The notes beneath the pieces were generated by a model. It saw only the letters and a list, made by a program, of their open reading frames with translations, searched no databases and was not told the origin of the DNA. A stretch of DNA of 64,000 nucleotides from positions 248,001 through 312,000 of the forward strand of contig JANQNO010000005.1 in NCBI GenBank assembly GCA_028279555.1, written 5' to 3'. Below are positions 54,606 to 62,110 of the stretch, piece after piece (position 1 is the stretch's first letter; each line of letters begins with the position of its first letter). The stretch is from Sphingorhabdus sp. (lineage in GTDB: Bacteria > Pseudomonadota > Alphaproteobacteria > Sphingomonadales > Sphingomonadaceae). The position numbers and the translations under genes are program-made.

Positions 54606-56749
54606 AATGCTGCGGCCCCGAAAAATGCCTCGCCAGCCCCGAAAATCTGCTTGAGACGTTCGGCAGCGAGCGGCCTGCCGAGATAGTATCCCTGAACCTC
54701 GTCGCAACCAGAGGCACGGAGCAAGGCGAACTGCGCTTCGGTTTCGACACCCTCGGCGACGACACGCATATCAAGCGCATGCGCCAGGTGGGCTATTGTC
54801 GATATAATCGCGCGATCGGCAGCAGAATCTTCGATCCGTGCGACAAAGGTCTGGTCGATTTTCAGCTTCGTTGCCGGAAGATCGCGAAGATATTGCAGCG
54901 AGGAATAACCGGTTCCGAAATCGTCTATCGAGATCCCGACGCCATTGTCGCGCAGCTGCTCAAGCTCGTCGGTAATGTCCTGGTTTTTGTCGAGCAGCAG
55001 CTCCTCGGTAATTTCGATCGATAGCTTCCCGGCGGGAATCAAATATTTCTCGATCTTGCCGAGGATTTCCCTGCTCATCCCCATGGCGTGAAACTGCCGA
55101 GGCGACACATTTACCGCGATACCAGGCAAATCAATTCCAATCGCATTCATGTCTGCAATCTGTCTGCAGGCTAGTTCGATTACCTGCTTTCCGATCCTGT
55201 CGATCAGTCCTGAGTCGTTGGCGACCTTCAGAAAATCTGCGGGCATCAGGCGCCCCTTTTGGGGATGGTCCCATCTGAGCAATGCTTCCAAAGCCGAGAT
55301 CCGCTTTGTCGCGGTGTCGACAATCGGCTGATATTCCAGGCAGAACTCATCGCCATCCAATGCGGCGCGCAAATCATGTTCCAGCTGCGCCGTGGACTGG
55401 GCAATCTGGTTCAGGCGGGGCGAGAAATAACGATAGCAATTGCGGCCTTGCGATTTGGCTTCATACATTGCCAGATCGGCAAGGCGCAGCAGTTCATCGG
55501 GATCGTCGCTGTCACCTGGAATAAGGGCGACGCCGATGCTGCAACCGATGATCTGTTCGACACCATCGATGGTGTAGGTCAGTCCGATCTCGGAGAGCAG
55601 TTTTTCACATTTGGTGCCGATATCTTCGGGTCGGCCGATATCCGACAGGATGATCGCAAACTCATCGCCGCCGATACGCGCGGCAAAATCACCGGGCTGA
55701 ATATTCCCGCTGATCCGCTCGGCGACCTGGCGCAGCAATGCGTCACCAACCTGGTGCCCGCGGGTGTCGTTGATAATCTTGAATCGGTCGAGATCGATCA
55801 GCAGCAGGGCCGCGCTTTTTTCAGCTGATTTGCACTCGCCGATTTCGCTGCGCATGCGCTCGGCGAGCAGCGAACGATTGGGAAGGCCAGTCAGCATATC
55901 GTGCAGCGCGAGATGCGTTCTGTGCTCCTCGGCAAATTTGCGCGCCGTTATGTCGATACCTGTGGTCAGCACGCCGATGGTCTGACCGTCAATGTTGGTG
56001 AGCGGTGCCTTGTTGCAGTGAAAGGTCAGTTCGATGCCGTCACTGACATAGCGTTCTTCGAAATTTGGAAAATTGCTGTCTTGTTCGAGTACCTGCTGAT
56101 TACGCTCGTGTTCTCGCTTTGACAGTTTCTGTTCGAGAATGTCGTATATTGAGCGGCCGACGAGATTTTCGTGATCTTCGCCAAGCAGGGCCGCCTGATA
56201 GGAATTGAGGAAAAGTATGTTGCCATCGCGGTCGGTCGCGTTGAGTAGAATGGGAGTCGTATCGATAATCTGTTCGAGCATCGATTTGGAGCCTTGCGCC
56301 GTGTCGCTGAAATCGGCAGGCTTCAATGCACGTTGAACATTTCGGCTGTGACGAGCAAGCTCATGCTCCTTGTTCTTCTGGTTCAGAAGCAGCAACGCTC
56401 TTTCGCGAAACTCGGAATCGGAAACCGGGCTCTGGAGGAAGTCCGTCGCACCGGCATCAAGTGCGGTAATCCGGCATTCCCGGTCCTGTCGCGCGGTGAT
56501 CATGATCGCGGGGACATGCTTGCCTGTCGAGCGTTTGCGCACATGGCTGATGAATTCTGCGCCATTCATCTGGGGCATGCGATAGTCAACGATCAGCAGA
56601 TCGGCACTTTCATTTTCCAGCCATTCGAGCGCCTCCACCGCACTGTGAAAACAGACGGCTTCATATTGTGGCCCCATCATCGAAACGAATTGCGCGTAAA
56701 TACGCAGATTCGTTGACCGGTCATCGACAATTAAAATGCGCGCATGCAT
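54602..56749 (-). CDS. REC-PAS-GGDEF-EAL protein, RpfG-position regulator
   Basis: This is a 715-residue c-di-GMP turnover regulator. The receiver (1-125) has Asp55 in LIVDYRMP, and resembles RpfG's receiver (LLVDYRMPQMNG). The conserved receiver Lys is replaced: FLQSPV instead of FLxKP. A PAS domain (about 158-270) follows, then GGDEF (RIGGDEFAI, 360-364) and EAL (LEALLRW, 488-490) with DDFGTGYSSL and VAEGVETEAQ. Both catalytic domains look intact, so it may make, break or switch between the two. It is the first gene of the operon with rpfC. It takes the place of the HD-GYP regulator RpfG. Confidence 0.88.
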   Translation of the reverse strand: MHARILIVDDRSTNLRIYAQFVSMMGPQYEAVCFHSAVEALEWLENESADLLIVDYRMPQMNGAEFISHVRKRSTGKHVPAIMITARQDRECRITALDAGATDFLQSPVSDSEFRERALLLLNQKNKEHELARHSRNVQRALKPADFSDTAQGSKSMLEQIIDTTPILLNATDRDGNILFLNSYQAALLGEDHENLVGRSIYDILEQKLSKREHERNQQVLEQDSNFPNFEERYVSDGIELTFHCNKAPLTNIDGQTIGVLTTGIDITARKFAEEHRTHLALHDMLTGLPNRSLLAERMRSEIGECKSAEKSAALLLIDLDRFKIINDTRGHQVGDALLRQVAERISGNIQPGDFAARIGGDEFAIILSDIGRPEDIGTKCEKLLSEIGLTYTIDGVEQIIGCSIGVALIPGDSDDPDELLRLADLAMYEAKSQGRNCYRYFSPRLNQIAQSTAQLEHDLRAALDGDEFCLEYQPIVDTATKRISALEALLRWDHPQKGRLMPADFLKVANDSGLIDRIGKQVIELACRQIADMNAIGIDLPGIAVNVSPRQFHAMGMSREILGKIEKYLIPAGKLSIEITEELLLDKNQDITDELEQLRDNGVGISIDDFGTGYSSLQYLRDLPATKLKIDQTFVARIEDSAADRAIISTIAHLAHALDMRVVAEGVETEAQFALLRASGCDEVQGYYLGRPLAAERLKQIFGAGEAFFGAAAL

Positions 56750-56815
56750 AGGATTTGCCGTAGATTAGCAATCTCAAGGATTGGTTAACGCGCTGTTTGC
56801 AATTTTGTCTGCATC

Positions 56816-56892
56816 TGGTCGGGAAGAGAGGATTCGAACCTCCGGCCCCCGCCTCCCGAAGACGGTGCTCTACCAGGCTGAGCTACTTCCCG
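56816..56892 (-). tRNA. tRNA-Pro(CGG)
   Basis: This 77-nt cloverleaf on the minus strand has acceptor CGGGAAG/CTTCCCG, D-arm TAGCTCAGCCTGGTAGAGCA, anticodon loop TTCGGGA with CGG, T-arm GGAGGTTCGAATCCTC and encoded CCA. Confidence 0.95.
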
Positions 56893-57014
56893 TTCCAATC
56901 GAAATGAAAATCATTTCGGCGGTGAGCCCCTATACGCGCGGGATTTGGGGCTATCAAGCAGTTTTGATCCAGCGAAGCGTTGCCAGAATCGGTGAGCCTG
57001 CCTAAGCCGACACA

Positions 57015-57944
57015 ATGGACTCCGAGCCGCATTTTGAGCAGCAATATCTCGATTTGATGCATCGCATCTGGACCCAGGGGTCCGAGCGTAGTGACCGCAC
57101 GGGTATCGGGACCAGATCGGTATTCGGCGCGGTTTTGCGCTTCGATCTTGCGCATGGTTACATGCCGCTGATCACCACCAAGAGGGTCTATTGGAAAACA
57201 GCAACGCGGGAGATGTTGTGGTTTTTGACCGGTGAGACGAATATCCGGCCCCTTGTTCTGCAGAATGTGAAAATCTGGAATGAATGGCCGCATGCCCGTT
57301 ATGTGGAAGAGACAGGCGACGATATTGCGCTCGACGCATTCGTCGCGCGGATCGCCGAGGATAGAGAATTTGCCGCGCAGTGGGGCGATCTAGGCCCGGT
57401 ATATGGCAAGCAGTGGGTGGACTGGCCGACATATGAGACGCAGGATGACGGCAGCTTCCGAAAGGGAGCCGGGATCAATCAGGTGGCGGAGGTTGTCGAT
57501 TCTTTGCGTGGGAACCCGGGTAGCCGGCGTCATATCATCGAAGGCTGGAATGTGGCCGAGCTCGACCAGATGGCGCTGCCGCCCTGTCACAAGACATATC
57601 AGTTTCATGTCGCCGACGGGCGATTGAACTGCGCGCTTTATCAGCGCAGCTGCGATGTTGCGCTGGGGCTGCCCTTCAATCTCTGGTCCGGGGCGCTCCT
57701 CCAGCGGATGATTGCGCAGCAAACCGATCTCGAGCCGGGCGAGTTCGTCTGGATGGGAGGCGACACGCATCTCTATCTGAACCATGCGCATCTCGTCGAA
57801 GAGCAGCTGACGCGCGAACCGGTCGGACGGCCAAGATTGGAGATCCAAAGAAAGCCGGCCTCGATTTTCGACTATCAGATCGAAGATTTCAGCGTTCAGG
57901 ACTATACCCCGCATACACCGATTTCGGCACCAGTTGCAGTCTGA
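57015..57944 (+). CDS. thyA: Thymidylate synthase
   Basis: This is a 309-residue ThyA enzyme converting dUMP to dTMP with methylene-tetrahydrofolate. RTGIGTRSVFG, PLITTKRVYWK, the catalytic Cys in ALPPCHKTYQFHV, RSCDVALGLPFNL and THLYLNH are all conserved. A 30-residue-class insertion is present after WNEWP, as in larger ThyA proteins. No dihydrofolate reductase gene follows. Confidence 0.96.
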   Translation: MDSEPHFEQQYLDLMHRIWTQGSERSDRTGIGTRSVFGAVLRFDLAHGYMPLITTKRVYWKTATREMLWFLTGETNIRPLVLQNVKIWNEWPHARYVEETGDDIALDAFVARIAEDREFAAQWGDLGPVYGKQWVDWPTYETQDDGSFRKGAGINQVAEVVDSLRGNPGSRRHIIEGWNVAELDQMALPPCHKTYQFHVADGRLNCALYQRSCDVALGLPFNLWSGALLQRMIAQQTDLEPGEFVWMGGDTHLYLNHAHLVEEQLTREPVGRPRLEIQRKPASIFDYQIEDFSVQDYTPHTPISAPVAV

Positions 57945-58079
57945 ACTGCTTGGGCTCGCCCCAGCCTGTCAAATGACAATATGGCGATGGTAAGGGGGAA
58001 CAGTCCTGCGCAGCGCTCCTGCTCGGATTAGGATGGTATGAAGACCGGACAGGAGGTAAATCTCTATAGGTAAGTAATA

Positions 58080-58108
58080 TTGACCTACTCGCCTTTGTGA
58101 AATAAAAT
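58080..58108 (+). promoter_or_regulatory. Sigma70-type promoter of the bkd operon
   Basis: TTGACC (58080-58085) and TAAAAT (58103-58108) are 17 bp apart. A perfect palindrome GCAATATTGC at 58120-58129 lies just downstream, near the expected transcription start, and is a possible operator. Confidence 0.65.
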
Positions 58109-58184
58109 ATCAATCGATCGCAATATTGCACTCGAGTCGCAATCGCCGATCTGGTAAACAGAAGCCGGACATTTGGAGAGAGTT

Positions 58185-59471
58185 TTGGCCAAGTCAGCGA
58201 AATCGAATATTCCGCCGCTCAAGCTGCATGTTCCCGAGCCTGCTTTCCGTCCGGGCGACGAGGCCGACTTCAGCGATATCGAGGTGCCCCCGGTCGATGC
58301 GATTGTCCGCCCCGACGAGGCGGCCGCTGCCGATAGCATCAAGGATCTCTCGTTCGGCCTGGTGCGTGTGCTGGATGACGATGCGCAGGCGAGTGGAAGC
58401 TGGAACCCTGGCCTGACAGCTGAGCAGCTGCGCGAAATGCTCCGCCACATGATGCTGGTCAGAGCATTCGATGACCGCATGTTCCGTGCGCAGCGTCAGG
58501 GCAAAACCAGCTTTTACATGAAATGTACCGGCGAAGAGGCGACCTCGGTCGCTACCACCATGGCGCTTGCGCGGGACGATATGTGTTTCCCAAGCTATCG
58601 TCAGCAGGGCATCCTTATCACGCGCGGCTATCCGCTGGTTCAGATGATGAACCAGATTTATTCGAACCGCGGCGATCATCTGCTCGGGCGGCAGCTGCCC
58701 ATCATGTATTCTGCGCCCGAATATGGTTTCTTCTCAATCTCCGGGAATTTGACCACGCAGTATCCGCAGGCCGTTGGCTGGGCGATGGCGAGCGCTGCGA
58801 AGGGCGACAGCAGGATATCTGCCGTATGGTGCGGCGAGGGTTCCACGGCCGAAGGCGACTTTCATAGCGCTATGACATTTGCGGCTGTCTACAACGCGCC
58901 GGTCATTATGCAGGTCGTCAACAATCAATGGGCGATCAGCTCCTTTTCAGGGTTCGCGGGCGGCGAACGGACAACCTTTGCGGCGAGAGCGGTTGGCTAT
59001 GGCATTGCCGGATTGCGCGTAGACGGCAATGACCCGCTTGCCGTTTATTCCGCAATGCGCTGGGCTGCCGACCGGGCGCGGACCAACAATGGCCCGACGC
59101 TCATCGAATATTTCACCTACCGCGCCGAAGGGCATTCGACCTCGGATGACCCCTCCGCCTACCGCGCAGCCGAAGAATATGCGAAGTGGCCGCTTGGCGA
59201 TCCTGTCGAGCGTTTGAAGGCGCATCTCATGGCGATCGGCGAATGGGATGATGATCGGCATCAGGCGCAGCATGACGAGCTCCAGAAGACCGTCCGCGAA
59301 GAGCAGAAAAAAGCGGAAGAAAAGGGCACGCTGGGCCATGGTCTGCACCATCCCTTCGATACCATGTTCACGGATGTCTATGAAGACATGCCCTGGCATC
59401 TGCAGGAGCAGTGCGAGCAAATGCTGGAGGAACAGCGCACGAAATTCGGCCCGGACTGGGAGCCGAAATGA
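58185..59471 (+). CDS. bkdA1: Branched-chain 2-oxoacid dehydrogenase E1 alpha subunit
   Basis: This 428-residue thiamine-diphosphate enzyme subunit decarboxylates the oxoacids of Val, Leu and Ile. The TPP motif spans GEGSTAEGDFH to NNQWAIS, and the phosphorylation-loop region RAEGHSTSDDPSAY is clear. The N-terminal extension (LHVPEPAFRPGDEADF) is typical of BkdA1. TTG 58185 is preferred because GGAGAG lies 5 bp upstream; a TTG at 58173 has none. Confidence 0.92.
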   Translation: MAKSAKSNIPPLKLHVPEPAFRPGDEADFSDIEVPPVDAIVRPDEAAAADSIKDLSFGLVRVLDDDAQASGSWNPGLTAEQLREMLRHMMLVRAFDDRMFRAQRQGKTSFYMKCTGEEATSVATTMALARDDMCFPSYRQQGILITRGYPLVQMMNQIYSNRGDHLLGRQLPIMYSAPEYGFFSISGNLTTQYPQAVGWAMASAAKGDSRISAVWCGEGSTAEGDFHSAMTFAAVYNAPVIMQVVNNQWAISSFSGFAGGERTTFAARAVGYGIAGLRVDGNDPLAVYSAMRWAADRARTNNGPTLIEYFTYRAEGHSTSDDPSAYRAAEEYAKWPLGDPVERLKAHLMAIGEWDDDRHQAQHDELQKTVREEQKKAEEKGTLGHGLHHPFDTMFTDVYEDMPWHLQEQCEQMLEEQRTKFGPDWEPK

Positions 59472-60511
59472 TGGCAGAGGTAGAGGGCAAGAGCGGCGTC
59501 AAATCCATGAACATGATCGAGGCGATCAACAGCGCGCTCGATATCATGCTGAAGCGCGACGAAAATACCGTGATCATGGGCGAGGATGTTGGCTATTTTG
59601 GCGGCGTCTTCCGGGCCACGGCCGGTCTTCAGGAGAAATATGGCAAGACGCGCGTTTTCGACACACCGATCAGCGAATGCGGCATCATCGGTGTTGGCGT
59701 CGGCATGGCGGCCTATGGCTTGCGCCCGGTTCCCGAAATTCAGTTTGCCGACTATATTTATCCCGGCCTCGATCAGCTGGTAAGCGAAGCTGCACGCATC
59801 CGCTATCGCAGCGCGGAGGACTATGTTTGCCCGATGACGGTACGCTCCCCATTCGGCGGCGGTATCTTCGGCGGCCAGACACACAGTCAGTCGCCTGAAA
59901 GCATGTTTACCCATATATGCGGGATCAAGACCGTCATCCCTTCATCGCCGCATGATGCAAAAGGGCTTTTGATTGCTGCCATCGAAGACAATGATCCGGT
60001 CGTCTTTTTCGAGCCCAAGCGGATTTATAATGGTCCCTTCAGCGGATATTATGATCGCCCGGTTGAGCCCTGGTCAAAGCATGAAGACAGCCAGGTGCCA
60101 GAGGATTATTACCGGATCGATCTGGGCAAGGCGAAGATTCTGCGCGAGGGAGAGGCGCTGACCGTGCTCGCCTATGGCACTATGGTTCATGTCGCGCAGG
60201 CGGTTGTTGCAGAAGTCGGCATCGATGCTGAAATTATCGATTTGCGCACGCTTCTGCCGCTGGATATCGAAACGATCGAAAAGTCGGTCGAGAAGACCGG
60301 TCGCTGCATGGTCATTCACGAGGCGACGCGAACCAGCGGGTTCGGCGCAGAGATAGCGGCCCTGGTGCAGGAACGCTGTTTCTACCATCTCGAGGCACCG
60401 GTCGAGCGCGTCACCGGTTTCGACACGCCCTATCCGCACAGCCTGGAGTGGGCCTATTTCCCCGGACCGATCCGTATCGGCCAGGCGCTCGAGAAGATAA
60501 TGAAAGAATAG
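59468..60511 (+). CDS. bkdA2: Branched-chain 2-oxoacid dehydrogenase E1 beta subunit
   Basis: This is a 347-residue transketolase-like subunit with GEDVGYFGGVFRATAGL, FDTPISECGIIG and the C-terminal VTGFDTPYPHSLEWAYFPG. Its ATG overlaps the stop of the E1 alpha gene (ATGATG), giving equimolar production. Confidence 0.94.
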   Translation: MMAEVEGKSGVKSMNMIEAINSALDIMLKRDENTVIMGEDVGYFGGVFRATAGLQEKYGKTRVFDTPISECGIIGVGVGMAAYGLRPVPEIQFADYIYPGLDQLVSEAARIRYRSAEDYVCPMTVRSPFGGGIFGGQTHSQSPESMFTHICGIKTVIPSSPHDAKGLLIAAIEDNDPVVFFEPKRIYNGPFSGYYDRPVEPWSKHEDSQVPEDYYRIDLGKAKILREGEALTVLAYGTMVHVAQAVVAEVGIDAEIIDLRTLLPLDIETIEKSVEKTGRCMVIHEATRTSGFGAEIAALVQERCFYHLEAPVERVTGFDTPYPHSLEWAYFPGPIRIGQALEKIMKE

Positions 60512-60520
60512 GACCTGACT

Positions 60521-61840
60521 ATGGGTAAATTCACATTCAACCTGCCCGATATCGGAGAGGGCATTGCCGAAGCCGAGATTGTGGCTTGGCATGTTAAACC
60601 TGGCGATACCATCGAGGAAGATCAGCCGATCGCTGACATGATGACCGACAAGGCCACAGTCGAAATGGAAAGCCCGGTTGCCGGAACCGTTGCGAAAGTG
60701 GCGGGCGAGGAAGGCGACGTGATAGCCATCGGTTCGATGCTCGTCGAAATCGAGGTCGAAGGTGAGGTCGATCTGGATGCTGCTGAAGCGAAAACCGAGG
60801 AGCCGGCGCAGCCTGAGGAAGGTGACGCCAAGACGGCAGATGACGAGCATGGAGAAGATGACGTCAAGCCGTCAGCAGGCAGCAGCGAGGGGGCCGAAAG
60901 TGACGTCATAACGCCATCGACCGCTTCCGCACCCAGCGGAGAAGAGACGCAGGATAGTGCGGGAGAAGCTACCAAAGCCTCACCAAACAGGGTTACTGCT
61001 TCGCCTGCCGTTCGGGCGCGCGCAAAAGCCCTGGGAGTCGAGCTTGGCGATGTGCAGGCGGCGGGAAATCATGTCCGTCATGCCGATCTTGATGCCTATT
61101 TGAGCTATGGTGCAGGGCAGGGATATCGTGCAGCCGGCACGGCCCGAAAGGACGAGGCGGTCAAGGTAATCGGCATGCGCCGGCGCATTGCGGAAAATAT
61201 GGCTGCGTCCAAGCGGCATATCCCGCATTTCACCTATGTCGAGGAGATCGATGTCACCGAATTGGAAGACATGCGCGCCGATCTCAACGCCAATCGCGGG
61301 TCGAGGCCCAAACTCACCATGCTGCCGCTGTTGATCACTGCGATCTGCAAGACCATTGCAGAGTTCCCGATGATCAATGCGCGCTATGATGATGAGGCGG
61401 GTGTCGTGACCCGGCATGGTGCTGTGCACCTGGGCATGGCAACGCAGACCGATGCGGGCCTGATGGTACCGGTTATTCGCGACGCGCAAAGCAAGAATCT
61501 CTGGCAATTGGCTATGGAAATCAGTCGTTTGGCAGACGCAGCGCGGGATGGAAGCGCGAAGAGCGAAGAACTCTCCGGAGGAACGCTGACAGTGACTTCT
61601 TTGGGGCCGCTGGGGGGCGTAGCTACCACACCTGTTATAAATCGCCCTGAAGTGGCTATAATAGGCCCGAACAAGATCGTTGAACGCCCGGTTTTTGAGG
61701 GCGACGATATTCGCCGGGCAAAGCTGATGAATTTATCGATCAGCTGCGATCACCGTGTGGTCGATGGTTATGATGCTGCCAGTTTCGTGCAGGCGCTCAA
61801 ACACCTGCTGGAAACACCGGTCCTGCTCTTCACCGATTGA
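60521..61840 (+). CDS. bkdB: Branched-chain 2-oxoacid dehydrogenase E2 (dihydrolipoamide acyltransferase)
   Basis: This is a 439-residue E2 core with one lipoyl domain (MTDKATVEMESPV with the lipoyl-Lys), an acidic Ala/Pro/Glu-rich linker, a peripheral subunit-binding domain (ASPAVRARAKALGVEL), and a catalytic domain ending SCDHRVVDGYDAA with the His. It carries acyl groups to CoA. No E3 (lipoamide dehydrogenase) gene follows, so E3 must be supplied from elsewhere. Confidence 0.94.
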   Translation: MGKFTFNLPDIGEGIAEAEIVAWHVKPGDTIEEDQPIADMMTDKATVEMESPVAGTVAKVAGEEGDVIAIGSMLVEIEVEGEVDLDAAEAKTEEPAQPEEGDAKTADDEHGEDDVKPSAGSSEGAESDVITPSTASAPSGEETQDSAGEATKASPNRVTASPAVRARAKALGVELGDVQAAGNHVRHADLDAYLSYGAGQGYRAAGTARKDEAVKVIGMRRRIAENMAASKRHIPHFTYVEEIDVTELEDMRADLNANRGSRPKLTMLPLLITAICKTIAEFPMINARYDDEAGVVTRHGAVHLGMATQTDAGLMVPVIRDAQSKNLWQLAMEISRLADAARDGSAKSEELSGGTLTVTSLGPLGGVATTPVINRPEVAIIGPNKIVERPVFEGDDIRRAKLMNLSISCDHRVVDGYDAASFVQALKHLLETPVLLFTD

Positions 61841-62110
61841 CCGGCCAAACACGAAAGGCGCCCTGATCTGCATGGATCAGGAGCGTGTTTCGCCCGGCAA
61901 TATCCTGCAACGGTTCGCCCATCGGCATGGCTGCCGAAAACCATTGCTTTTCAAGGAGAGTTTCTGCGTTGTCACCAGCCGCCCGCCGGCATTGGTTCGT
62001 TATTTGGAGATGCCAGGGATGCAATGAGGCAGATCCGCCCGACCTGCCTTCATGCCTTCTCTTTTCACCGCCGCAATCGAACCAAACGCATATTCTCCTG
62101 TTCTGCCCGA

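Noticed and set aside
53097-54686. Open reading frame of over 500 codons on the plus strand, antisense to the RpfC-like gene
   Set aside because: It is the mirror of a high-GC gene with strong domain evidence on the other strand, has no recognisable motif and no ribosome binding site.
49624-56892. Genomic island between the two tRNA genes
   Set aside because: No integrase, no att-like duplication of a tRNA 3' end, and no shift in composition noted.
61872-62027. Short frame of about 51 codons after the E2 gene
   Set aside because: ATG with some purines upstream, but no similarity that I recognise and no separate promoter; too weak to call.
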